From assembly GCF_010500965.1 (NCBI RefSeq), contig NZ_QVMI01000017.1, positions 28,464 to 92,463 of the forward strand: a stretch of DNA of 64,000 bases. The letters are read 5' to 3'. The notes below the pieces were generated by a model, which worked only from the letters and a program-made list of their open reading frames with translations, did no database searches and had not been told where the DNA came from. The stretch's first letter is position 1; every line of letters starts with the position of its first letter. The translations under genes and the position numbers were made by a program. Below are positions 46,287-55,000 of this stretch, in pieces. This DNA is from Bacteroides sp. 51. GTDB taxonomy: Bacteria > Bacteroidota > Bacteroidia > Bacteroidales > Bacteroidaceae.

Positions 46287-46337
46287 GGTTTTTTCATTGG
46301 ATCGCAATAGCAAGTGTGTTTTTCTGGGTTAATTATA

Positions 46338-46366
46338 CAAAGATATAAAAGTTTGGTAAACACAAA
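46338..46366 (-). promoter_or_regulatory. Promoter of the hybrid regulator (TTTG - TATCTTTG)
   Basis: Minus-strand -7 box TATCTTTG (46338-46345) and a TTTG (46363-46366) 17 bp above it. No copy of the operator word was seen here. Confidence 0.5.
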
Positions 46367-46392
46367 GAGGTTTTGGCATAGTTTAAATACAG

Positions 46393-46422
46393 TCTCACCC
46401 TGGTCCTCTCCAAAGGAGAGGG
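46393..46422. repeat. Single diverged arm of the 33-bp CTCACCC...GAGAGGG repeat
   Basis: TCTCACCCTGGTCCTCTCC followed by AAAGGAGAGG; compare the paired element at 23348-23450. It lies between the birA stop and the regulator's promoter. Confidence 0.65.
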
Positions 46423-46450
46423 GATGACTGCGCGATCCGTGTACTAGCTG

Positions 46451-47218
46451 TTACTTCTTATCTGAGGGTGTAAGTGAGTATTGTACTTCTTTGAATGCAT
46501 ACTCTCTTTCTTTCCCGTCCAGATCTCTCAGTATAAGCGTGCCCTGCGGCTTAACACAGACAATGCTTGCCATAAACTCACCCGAATGGTCGCTGTAAGC
46601 ATGTGTACCCTCTTTCCGGAATAGCGATTGATGGTAACATTCACTGACTTCCTGCGCTTCCCCCTCTTTTAGAAGCGCATAATTATCCATAATCCGGTGG
46701 ATAATTCCGTTCAGAATGGCAGTGGAATCATGTTCCTTTCCTGTAATCTGCCATAGCGAAACCGGATTGGGAGCCTGACTGTGAAACTGTTGCTGGTTAA
46801 TATTAATACCTATTCCGGCAATGCTCTTCTGAATAGAACTGCCTAACAGATCATTCTCAATAAGTATGCCACAGATCTTTTGCTCCTTCCAGTATATATC
46901 ATTGGGCCATTTAATGGAGAAACCATCTGAGAACGTATCCAGTTCCTCCTTGATAGCCAATGCTATAGCCTGAGATAGCAGGAATTGTTTCCGTATCTCC
47001 AGAAAGTTCGGGTATAAAATGATGCTGAATAATAGGTTCTGTCCCTTTGCTGATTCCCAACTATTGCCTCGTTGCCCTTTCCCTGCTGTCTGGTAATCAG
47101 CCTTGATAACGGTAAACTCCTCAAGCTTTTCTTTTGTAGAGAGTGCCGTTAAATAATTACTCGTAGAATCTGTTTCCGGCAAATAAATAACAGGAAGTGC
47201 TGCTTTAAAGCTCGTCAT
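46451..47218 (-). CDS. birA: Biotin--protein ligase, single-domain
   Basis: Attaches biotin to carrier lysines of biotin enzymes. The start at 47218 (MTSFKAALPVIYLPETDSTS, 255 residues) overlaps the preceding gene's stop by 14 bp; the frame to 47275 would run deep inside that gene. The catalytic loop AGKGQRGNSWES (about 46-57), KWPNDIYW (about 104-111), KICGILIEN and IAGIGININ are present. The N-terminal HTH of E. coli BirA is absent, so it does not regulate transcription. Confidence 0.92.
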   Translation of the reverse strand: MTSFKAALPVIYLPETDSTSNYLTALSTKEKLEEFTVIKADYQTAGKGQRGNSWESAKGQNLLFSIILYPNFLEIRKQFLLSQAIALAIKEELDTFSDGFSIKWPNDIYWKEQKICGILIENDLLGSSIQKSIAGIGININQQQFHSQAPNPVSLWQITGKEHDSTAILNGIIHRIMDNYALLKEGEAQEVSECYHQSLFRKEGTHAYSDHSGEFMASIVCVKPQGTLILRDLDGKEREYAFKEVQYSLTPSDKK

Positions 47219-47558
47219 ACTCGGCACGCATCTTCTTGGTAAACTTCCTGAGTACCTCTTCGTAGGAATGATCAATCAGGTCCTTTATCAGTTTATCGTC
47301 TACATCCTGATCGAAGAAAACCTGATTCCAGTATTTCTTATTAAAATGATAAGCACTTTCTATTCCATTATATTTATCGCGTAGTTCAAGTGCGTATACC
47401 GGATCGCATTTCAATGCAATCTTATTAGCCGATTCAAGATCAATCAAAGCAAACATCTTATCCATCACCTTGACTACAAGTGAGGTGTCATCAAAAGGAA
47501 AAGATTCGGTGACAGCTTTCTTGCTTAAACAATACTCTCTAACAGATTCTATATTCAT
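47205..47558 (-). CDS. MmcQ/YjbR family protein
   Basis: A small (117 residues) protein with the YjbR/CyaY-like double-wing fold, proposed to bind DNA; its role is unknown. Typical blocks are ESFPFDDTSLVVKVMDKMFALID, IALKCDPVYALELRDKY and HFNKKYWNQVFFD. The stop overlaps the birA start by 14 bp, so they are probably coupled. Confidence 0.85.
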   Translation of the reverse strand: MNIESVREYCLSKKAVTESFPFDDTSLVVKVMDKMFALIDLESANKIALKCDPVYALELRDKYNGIESAYHFNKKYWNQVFFDQDVDDKLIKDLIDHSYEEVLRKFTKKMRAEYDEL

Positions 47559-47572
47559 AATCTTAAATTTTA

Positions 47573-47593
47573 GGGACGGTTCGCGAACCGCCC
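47573..47593. repeat. Single copy of the GGTTCGCGAACC palindrome
   Basis: GGGACGGTTCGCGAACCGCCC with one base changed from the perfect 20-bp palindrome, followed by GAAAATGG, which matches the inside of the pair at 13399-13475. It looks like a half of that element. Confidence 0.7.
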
Positions 47594-47628
47594 GAAAATG
47601 GTTTTCACACTATGTTGTGAGGGTGTGT

Positions 47629-47883
47629 CATAAGTCTATTTCGTCACGTCATTGCGAGGGTTTACCCGAAGCAATCCAACTCATAAATTAATCATACACA
47701 GCCTGGGTTGCTTCACTGCGTTACCAATGACAATATCCACCCCCTGCCCCCGCCAGCGGGGGATACCTGCGGCATCGTATCCCCCGCTGGCGGGGGCAGG
47801 GGGTGGATATTGTCATTATCAAATGGTTCTATATTTTAATATAGTGGCAACTCGCAATGACGAAGTGGATTTACCGACTTATG
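47629..47883. mobile_element. MITE-like element with 38-bp hairpin core, copy 2
   Basis: Core 47722-47864 is nearly identical to copy 1 at 28425-28567, including the 86-bp hairpin (47729-47814) and the TCGCAATGACGAA end. The left part again has CGTCATTGCGA (47646-47656) but the sequence between differs. A possible outer pair is CATAAGTC (47629-47636) and GACTTATG (47876-47883), different from the ends of copy 1. No transposase. With the repeat above it fills the 339-bp gap 47559-47897. Confidence 0.7.
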
Positions 47884-47897
47884 CCTTACAGCAAAAC

Positions 47898-48263
47898 TTA
47901 AAACATCGGAGGGTAAAACGCCTCCTGTATATGCTCTATCTTAAAGTTCCCTTCACTCCCCACTACACTGATAATATCAAACCGTACCGGAGCATCAATC
48001 CGAAACATTTTCAGATACGTATCAGTCGCTATCACCGTACGCTTAATCTTTTGTAGAGTAACAGCCTCCTGAGGGAGTTTATACACCGTATCGGTTCTGG
48101 TTTTTACCTCTACTACAATCAACTCATCATCTTTCAATGCCACAATATCCAATTCCAGATGTCCTTTACGCCAATTCCTGTGAAGGATGTGATAACCGGA
48201 CCTCTCCAGATATTCCGCCGCCGCTTTCTCTCCGGCTTCGCCTAACGTATTGTGATGTGCCAT
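47898..48263 (-). CDS. YraN family (UPF0102) nuclease-like protein
   Basis: A 121-residue protein with a PD-(D/E)XK fold resembling Holliday junction resolvases; function unproven. Motifs: LGEAGEKAAAEYLERSGYHIL (residues 6-26), GHLELDIVALKDDELIVVEVKTR (about 34-56: E, D and the ExK-like VEVKTR) and the C-terminal RFDIISV. Divergent from the RHH-tadA pair with a -7 box on each strand. Confidence 0.9.
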   Translation of the reverse strand: MAHHNTLGEAGEKAAAEYLERSGYHILHRNWRKGHLELDIVALKDDELIVVEVKTRTDTVYKLPQEAVTLQKIKRTVIATDTYLKMFRIDAPVRFDIISVVGSEGNFKIEHIQEAFYPPMF

Positions 48264-48276
48264 AGTGTAGTTTTTG

Positions 48277-48284
48277 CAAATTTA
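48277..48284 (-). promoter_or_regulatory. -7 box of yraN (TAAATTTG)
   Basis: Perfect match on the minus strand, 13 bp before the start codon. It faces the box at 48320-48327. Confidence 0.45.
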
Positions 48285-48319
48285 CTCATTTTTATGCTTT
48301 GAAATTAGAGAAGTAAAAG

Positions 48320-48327
48320 TAAATTTG
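48320..48327 (+). promoter_or_regulatory. -7 box upstream of the RHH-like gene (TAAATTTG)
   Basis: Perfect match 8 bp before ATG 48336, which would make the transcript nearly leaderless or move the start to a later Met (48399). Confidence 0.4.
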
Positions 48328-48335
48328 CAAGTAAT

Positions 48336-48569
48336 ATGAGAAAGAGGGATAAAAAGTGCGCAAAAGCTTCTGCTACTGAACCCAAAAGACAGCAACGAAT
48401 GACCTGTTTGATGAGCGAAGATGAGCAACAAATCGTAGATCGTTATCTGGAGAAATACAAGATAACGAACAAATCACGCTGGCTGCGCGAAACTATCCTT
48501 ATGTTTGTTTATAAAAATATGGAAGAGGACTATCCAACCCTCTTCGGTGAACACGATATGCGAAGATGA
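48336..48569 (+). CDS. Small ribbon-helix-helix-like protein
   Basis: Basic 77-residue protein. The segment RMTCLMSEDEQQIVDRYLEKY then ITNKSRWLRETILMFVYKNM reads as beta strand-helix-helix, as in MetJ/Arc-type DNA-binding proteins and the small mobilisation proteins of Bacteroides. Its TGA overlaps the tadA start (ATGA at 48566), so the two are coupled. A DNA-binding role is inferred from pattern only. Confidence 0.7.
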   Translation: MRKRDKKCAKASATEPKRQQRMTCLMSEDEQQIVDRYLEKYKITNKSRWLRETILMFVYKNMEEDYPTLFGEHDMRR

Positions 48570-49006
48570 CCGTAATGGATGACACCTACTTTATGAAGCA
48601 AGCCCTTATTGAAGCCGATAAGGCTGCATCAAAAGGGGAGGTTCCTGTTGGGGCAATCATTGTTTGTAAAGGGCGGATCATAGCCCGTGCGTACAATCTG
48701 ACCGAAACATTAAATGACGTTACCGCACATGCCGAAATGCAGGCAATCACTGCGGCTGCCAATGTACTTGGTGGAAAATATCTGAATGATTGTGCACTTT
48801 ATGTAACAGTAGAGCCTTGTGTCATGTGTGCCGGTGCAATAGCCTGGGCGCAAACAGGACGGCTGATTTTTGGGACTCCCGATGAAAAACGCGGGTATCA
48901 GCGTTATGCTCCCGAGGCATTACACCCAAAGACCGAAGTCGTTTCAGGAATCATGGCCGATGAATGTTCCCGAAGAATGAAAGAATTCTTCCAGGCAAAA
49001 CGTTGA
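48566..49006 (+). CDS. tadA: tRNA-specific adenosine deaminase TadA
   Basis: Converts A34 to inosine in the anticodon of tRNA-Arg. Zinc ligands and catalytic Glu are visible in HAEMQAI (about residues 55-61) and PCVMCAGA (about 86-93). GEVPVGAIIV and the C-terminal RRMKEFFQAKR are typical. The 146 residues are normal; ATG 48575 is an alternative start. Translationally coupled to the RHH-like gene before it, with the MORN gene 3 bp after. Confidence 0.93.
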   Translation: MTVMDDTYFMKQALIEADKAASKGEVPVGAIIVCKGRIIARAYNLTETLNDVTAHAEMQAITAAANVLGGKYLNDCALYVTVEPCVMCAGAIAWAQTGRLIFGTPDEKRGYQRYAPEALHPKTEVVSGIMADECSRRMKEFFQAKR

Positions 49007-49009
49007 AAA

Positions 49010-50095
49010 ATGAAATACCTATATACTCTGATTATTTGTATAACCTGTTGTCAGGCAGGAGCTAACGCGCAAAGCAATGGCGGATTTTTCGGTAAAGTGA
49101 AAGACGCATTCTCGAACGAAATCAAAATCGGTACTTATACATTCAAAGATGGTTCTACCTATATCGGAGAAATCGGTAAAGGCAAACCTAACGGCAAAGG
49201 GAAAACACTCTTTAAAAATGGCGATGTATACGAAGGCGAATACATAAAAGGTAAGCGGGAAGGCTATGGCGTATACACCCTCTTTGATGGAGAAAGATAT
49301 GAGGGTGATTGGCTGCAAGATCAGCGCCACGGAAAAGGAATCGTGTATTTCGTTGACAATAATCGCTATGAAGGTTTATGGTTTATGAACTCCCGCCAAG
49401 GCATGGGGCGCATGTATTACCACAACGGAGATTATTATGTAGGCAACTGGGATAAGAACCTGCGCGATGGCGAAGGTACATATGTTTGGAAAAACGGAAC
49501 CAAATATGTTGGAGAATGGAAAGATGACCGGAAGGACGGCAAAGGGCTGATGGTTTGGAATGACGGTTCACGTTACGAGGGGCAATGGAAAAATGATACC
49601 CGCAATGGTCAGGGTACATTTGAATATGCAGAAGGTGATAAATATGTCGGTGAGTTTGAGAATGACTTGCAACATGGACAAGGAACTTTCTTCTTTAGTA
49701 GCGGTGATCGGTATGAAGGCTCTTATCTGCACGGTACACGTACAGGACGTGGTTCCTTCTTTGATGTGAATGGTGATACCTATGTTGGTTACTTCAAAGA
49801 CGGATTGCCGGATGGTAAAGGAATCTTCACCTGGGCGTCAGGAACCAAATATGATGGTTATTGGGTAAATGGTGTACGTTCCGGAGCTGGTATATACAGA
49901 TGGAGCAATGGCGATGTATATGATGGACAGTGGGATAATGATCAACCCAATGGTCAGGGAAAACTGATTCTTTCCGATGGTACCCGATATGAAGGTGGCT
50001 TCGTTGATGGATTAAAAGACGGAAGAGGAGTAGAAACAGATAAAGATGGGAATACCTTTGAAGGTAATTTCAAACAGGGACGTAGAGAGTTTTGA
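49010..50095 (+). CDS. Secreted MORN-repeat protein
   Basis: A signal peptide (cut after GANAQ, about residue 21) is followed by about 13 MORN repeats covering nearly the whole 361 residues, each of the form YEGxWxxxxxxGxGxxxxxxG (for example YIGEIGKGKPNGKGK, YEGEYIKGKREGYG, YVGEFENDLQHGQG, YEGGFVDGLKDGRG). MORN repeats form extended beta surfaces that bind lipids or proteins. No enzymatic domain. It is 3 bp after tadA, hence cotranscribed, but no functional link is known. Confidence 0.88.
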   Translation: MKYLYTLIICITCCQAGANAQSNGGFFGKVKDAFSNEIKIGTYTFKDGSTYIGEIGKGKPNGKGKTLFKNGDVYEGEYIKGKREGYGVYTLFDGERYEGDWLQDQRHGKGIVYFVDNNRYEGLWFMNSRQGMGRMYYHNGDYYVGNWDKNLRDGEGTYVWKNGTKYVGEWKDDRKDGKGLMVWNDGSRYEGQWKNDTRNGQGTFEYAEGDKYVGEFENDLQHGQGTFFFSSGDRYEGSYLHGTRTGRGSFFDVNGDTYVGYFKDGLPDGKGIFTWASGTKYDGYWVNGVRSGAGIYRWSNGDVYDGQWDNDQPNGQGKLILSDGTRYEGGFVDGLKDGRGVETDKDGNTFEGNFKQGRREF

Positions 50096-50113
50096 ATTAG
50101 CCATGCGGAATTT

Positions 50114-50134
50114 AACTCATAACTCACAACTCAT
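50114..50134. repeat. Short ACTCATA heptad repeat between convergent genes
   Basis: AACTCATAACTCACAACTC, the same word as in the pyrH-frr element (26309-26420) but without the second arm. It reaches into the stop codon of the DUF4834 gene. Confidence 0.6.
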
Positions 50135-50388
50135 TCCGTTTCCTCGAAGTCTACATATTCGCCCTCGTCATCATCAAATAACTTTTTACGTTTGGGAGTG
50201 TCTTGTGCATTCCCTTTTTTGTTTTCATGGGTAGAATGGCTTGTTCCGTCGCTTGATGATGTCGATCGGTTAGATGAGTTGCGCTTACCAAAGCCGAATA
50301 ATGCTCTGAGCACTCCGCTTATAATAGTCAGTCCAAAAACAATAATGATGAGGACAAAGAAGAAAATGAATCCTAGGAACGAGAGCAT
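50131..50388 (-). CDS. DUF4834 family small membrane protein
   Basis: An 85-residue Bacteroidetes protein with one N-terminal membrane helix (LSFLGFIFFFVLIIIVFGLTI), the short RALFGFGK, then a polar, disordered tail rich in Ser, Lys and Asp/Glu ending DDDEGEYVDFEETE. Function unknown. Probably last gene of psd-pssA-DUF4834. Confidence 0.8.
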   Translation of the reverse strand: MLSFLGFIFFFVLIIIVFGLTIISGVLRALFGFGKRNSSNRSTSSSDGTSHSTHENKKGNAQDTPKRKKLFDDDEGEYVDFEETE

Positions 50389-50449
50389 AGGCTAATAACT
50401 TATAATGTTAAAAACAATAAGATAACAATAAGCGTGCCAGAAATGTTGA

Positions 50450-51157
50450 TTATTGTTTTCCCTTAAGGAATAATGATAAGAGAATGTACCATACAATACA
50501 TGCTGCGAACCCTGCAATTTGTAAGAAAGCAAGAAGTAAAATGCAGACCAGAAGGAATATAAAACGGAATTTATTGTCTTTCCACGTCAGGTTCTTGAAC
50601 TTCAAGGCGAACATTGGTATTTCTGAAACTAATAATCCGGAGAAAAGGATAACTAATAACATTAAATATATGGCATTGAAGTGTGGGGATGTCAAAAAGT
50701 CATAAGCTCCGACAGCCAGTGAAGCCCAGAATAAGGCATTGGCAGGTGTTGGCAGGCCAATGAAAGAGCTGGTTTGCCGTTCGTCAATATTAAACTTCGC
50801 TAATCGTAAAGCAGAGAAAACTGCAATAACAAAAGCGAAATAAGGAACGTATTCTTTAATTCCAACTAAGAAATCGGGGTAATGTATGTCTTTAAATAAA
50901 GAGAAAACGATAAGGGCAGGGGCGACTCCGAAACTGATATCATCGGCCAGGGAATCCAACTCTTTCCCTATGGGCGATGGAGCATTAAGCACGCGTGCAA
51001 GCATTCCGTCGAAGAAATCAAAAACAGCGCCTAATATAATAAAGAATGCAGCCCATATATAATTAGACTCGAAAGCCATGACGCAGGCTATGCATCCGGA
51101 GAAAAGGTTCAGGCAGGTTACTGTGTTAGGAATATGGCGGGTAAGTGAGTTTGCCAT
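50450..51157 (-). CDS. pssA: CDP-diacylglycerol--serine O-phosphatidyltransferase
   Basis: Makes phosphatidylserine from CDP-diacylglycerol and serine in the inner membrane. The CDP-alcohol transferase signature is complete: D-G-x2-A-R-x8-G-x3-D-x3-D in FFDGMLARVLNAPSPIGKEL followed by DSLADD (about residues 48-72). Several hydrophobic helices follow. 235 residues, subclass II type. 15 bp after psd, which uses its product. Confidence 0.94.
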   Translation of the reverse strand: MANSLTRHIPNTVTCLNLFSGCIACVMAFESNYIWAAFFIILGAVFDFFDGMLARVLNAPSPIGKELDSLADDISFGVAPALIVFSLFKDIHYPDFLVGIKEYVPYFAFVIAVFSALRLAKFNIDERQTSSFIGLPTPANALFWASLAVGAYDFLTSPHFNAIYLMLLVILFSGLLVSEIPMFALKFKNLTWKDNKFRFIFLLVCILLLAFLQIAGFAACIVWYILLSLFLKGKQ

Positions 51158-51172
51158 AATAGTGGAGTTTGA

Positions 51173-51871
51173 TTAGTTAAGTTTTCCGATAACGGTTTGA
51201 TTGCCGGTGGTCTTTTGGCCCAGATTGACAAAGACCTCAGAACCAATAGGCAGGTAAACATCTACTCGCGAACCGAATTTAATGAATCCCATATGCTCGT
51301 CGATGAAGCATTCCTCTCCAACTTCAGCGTAGGTAACAATACGTCTGGCCATTGCTCCGGCTATCTGTCTGGCCATAACTTCTACACCTTCCGGTGTTTC
51401 GATGACAACCATAGAACGTTCGTTCTCTGTACTGGCTTTGGGTAGCCACGCTTTCATGAACTTACCATTTTGATGCGCTACCTTTTTTACCGTACCATCT
51501 ACCGGATACCAGTTTGCGTGAACATTAAGCGGACTCATAAAGATGGAGACTAGCAAACGGCGGTCGTTAAAGTATTCGTATTCGTCTACTTCTTCAATGG
51601 CGACAACCTTGCCATCGGCAGGAGCTATGACAATCTTTTCTGTATCCTGTTCATATAAACGTATCGGGCAACGGAAGAAGTTTACCAATAAAGAGTAGAC
51701 TACTATGCTGGTTAATGCAGTTACATAAAATATGATTTTGCACGGAAGAGCGCAATATATAGCAGCATTTACAATTAACAACAAGACAAGGCTTCCAACT
51801 AGAATATTAGTCCCTTCGTGGTGTATTCGTATTTTCCTTAATCTCTTTAGTCTTCGACCCATGTTTATCAT
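51173..51871 (-). CDS. psd: Phosphatidylserine decarboxylase
   Basis: Converts phosphatidylserine to phosphatidylethanolamine through a pyruvoyl group made by self-cleavage. The cleavage site is the Gly-Ser of [10 protein letters not shown] near the C-terminus (about residue 197). [31 protein letters not shown] and GARRIVTY-like sequence are present. Two N-terminal membrane helices. The short (232-residue) archaetidylserine-type form. Start 51871 or the Met three codons later (51862). Upstream of pssA in the same operon. Confidence 0.94.
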   Translation of the reverse strand: MINMGRRLKRLRKIRIHHEGTNILVGSLVLLLIVNAAIYCALPCKIIFYVTALTSIVVYSLLVNFFRCPIRLYEQDTEKIVIAPADGKVVAIEEVDEYEYFNDRRLLVSIFMSPLNVHANWYPVDGTVKKVAHQNGKFMKAWLPKASTENERSMVVIETPEGVEVMARQIAGAMARRIVTYAEVGEECFIDEHMGFIKFGSRVDVYLPIGSEVFVNLGQKTTGNQTVIGKLN

Positions 51872-52028
51872 TATATAGAATTGTATGCAAAAATAGAGTT
51901 AATTTAAAAAGCAAACAAGTAAATGGAGTTAGAAATGAGTTGTGTTGATAACTTTTTGATGAATGTTTTTGTTTGTACAGGCATAGATCGTAATTTTATA
52001 GGCTTAAATTGAAAGGAGTTTAAACCAT

Positions 52029-55000
52029 ATGCAAGATTTCGTCCATTTACATGTCCACACTCAATATTCGCTTCTCGACGGGCAAGCCAGTGTAAGCGCG
52101 TTAGTTGATAAAGCTATGAAGGATGGCATGAAAGGGATTGCCATAACCGATCATGGCAACATGTTTGGTGTCAAAGAATTCTATAATTATACCTCTAAGA
52201 AAAACGGAGGTACGAATAAAGAAATAAAAAGCCTGAAAGGTAAATTGGCTGCACTTGAGAGCGGTAAAGAGGTTGTTGATGACCTGGAAACTGCTATTGC
52301 GGAGTGTAAGCAACAATTGAAAGAGGCGGAAGGGCGCTTGTTCAAGCCTATCATTGGCTGCGAGATGTATGTTGCCCGCCGTTCAATGGATAAGAAAGAA
52401 GGAAAACCCGACCAGAGCGGGTATCACTTAGTGGTTCTGGCCAAAAATAAAACGGGTTATCATAACTTGTTGAAGCTGGTATCCAAAGCCTGGACAGACG
52501 GATATTATTCTCGTCCCAGAACAGACCGGGCAGAATTGGAAAAATACCACGAAGGACTGATTGTTTGTTCGGCATGTTTGGGAGGTGAAGTCCCTAAACG
52601 AATCACCAATGAACAATTTAAGGAAGCTGAAGAGGCGATACAGTGGTATAAGAATCTCTTTGGTGATGACTATTACCTGGAATTGCAACGACATAGAGCT
52701 ACTGTTCCAAATGCTAATCATGAGGTTTATCCCTTACAGCAGAATGTAAACAGGCACTTGATTGAATATGCCAAAAAGTTTAATATAAAACTCATCTGTT
52801 CCAATGACGTACACTTCGTAAACGAAGAGCACGCTGAGGCTCACGACCGCTTGATTTGTTTAAGTACGGGTAAAGACCTGGATGATCCCAAGCGTATGTA
52901 TTATAGTAAGCAGGAATGGATGAAAACTCGTGAAGAAATGAACGAACTCTTTGCGGATATTCCTGAAGCGCTTTCCAATACCCTTGAAATCTGCGATAAG
53001 GTAGAGTACTATACCATTGATAATGCACCTATCATGCCTACCTTTGCCATTCCCGAAGAATTTGGCACGGAAGAAGGCTATCGCCAGAAATATACAGAAG
53101 AAGACCTCTTTAATGAATTTACTCAGGATGAGAACGGTAATGTAGTGTTGGGTGAGGCAGAAGCTAAGGCTAAGATCAAAAGTCTGGGGGGATATGAAAA
53201 ATTATATCGTATCAAACTCGAAGGAGACTACCTGGCTAAGCTGACATTTGATAAAGCAAAGACAAGATATGGTGATCCTTTGGCAGATAATGTGAGGGAA
53301 CGATTGGTGTTCGAACTTCATATTATGAAAACCATGGGTTTCCCGGGATACTTCCTCATTGTACAGGACTTTATTGCTGCCGCCCGCGAAATGGGAGTTT
53401 CGGTTGGACCGGGGCGTGGTTCGGCGGCAGGTTCGGCAGTGGCCTACTGTTTAGGAATCACACTGATTGACCCAATCAAATACGACTTGCTGTTTGAGCG
53501 TTTCCTGAATCCGGACCGTATATCCTTGCCCGATATTGATATTGACTTCGATGATGATGGTCGAGGGCAGGTTCTACAGTGGGTAACGGAAAAGTACGGA
53601 TACGAAAAAGTAGCTCATATCATTACATATGGTACAATGGCTACCAAAATGGCCATAAAGGATGTTGCTCGTGTTCAGAAACTCCCTTTACCCGAGTCCG
53701 ACAGATTGGCCAAACTGATTCCCGACCGGATTCCCGATAAGAAGATTAACCTGACTAATGCCATTGAGTATGTACAGGAACTACAAATGGCAGAAGCATC
53801 GCCTGATCCTTTAGTTCGGGATACCATCAAATATGCAAAGATTCTTGAGGGAAATATACGCGGTACGGGTGTACACGCCTGTGGTATCATTATCTGTCGC
53901 GACGATATAACCGATTGGGTACCTGTTAGTACAGCCGATGATAAAGAAACCGGCGAAAAGATGCTGGTAACCCAGTATGAAGGCTCCGTGATTGAGGAAA
54001 CAGGATTGATCAAGATGGACTTCCTGGGACTGAAAACCCTTTCCATAATAAAGGAAGCCGTAGAGAATGTGCGCTTGAGTCACGACATCACGCTTGATCC
54101 GGAAGAATTTCCCATTGATGATGCATTAACTTATCAACTATATAGTGACGGTAAAACTGTAGGCACATTCCAGTTCGAGTCTGCCGGTATGCAAAAATAC
54201 CTGCGCGAATTGAAGCCGACGACTTTTGAGGATTTGATTGCGATGAATGCGCTCTATCGTCCGGGACCAATGGACTACATCCCCGACTTTATTGAGCGTA
54301 AGCATGGCCGCAAGCCAATCGAGTACGATATACCGGTCATGGAGCAATACCTGAAAGATACGTATGGTATTACAGTATATCAGGAACAGGTCATGCTTCT
54401 GTCGCGTTTGCTGGGGAACTTTACCCGCGGTGAGTCCGATGCTCTTCGTAAAGCGATGGGTAAAAAGATCCGGGCAAAACTAGACGAAATGAAACCCAAA
54501 TTCATTGAAGGCGGGCGGAAGAATGGACATGACCCGAAGAAACTTGATAAGATTTGGGGCGACTGGGAAAAGTTTGCATCCTATGCGTTCAACAAATCGC
54601 ATGCTACCTGTTATTCCTGGGTTGCTTATCAGACCGCTTATCTGAAAGCGCACTATCCATCCGAATATATGGCTGCGGTGATGAGCCGGAATATCTCGAA
54701 CATCACTGAAATTACCAAGTTTATGGACGAGTGTAAGTCCATGGGCATTGAAGTGCTGGGTCCCGATGTAAACGAAAGTTATTTGAAGTTCACTGCCAAT
54801 AAAGGCGGTAACATCCGATTCGGTTTGGGGGCTGTGAAAGGTGTGGGCGAAAGTGCTGTGGAATGCATTATAAATGAACGCAAAGCAAATGGTCCTTTCA
54901 AAGGAATCTTTGACTTTGTGCAACGTGTCAATCTGAATGCGTGCAACAAAAAGAATATGGAATGTCTGGCGTTGGGTGGAGGATTTGATAGTTTTCCTGA

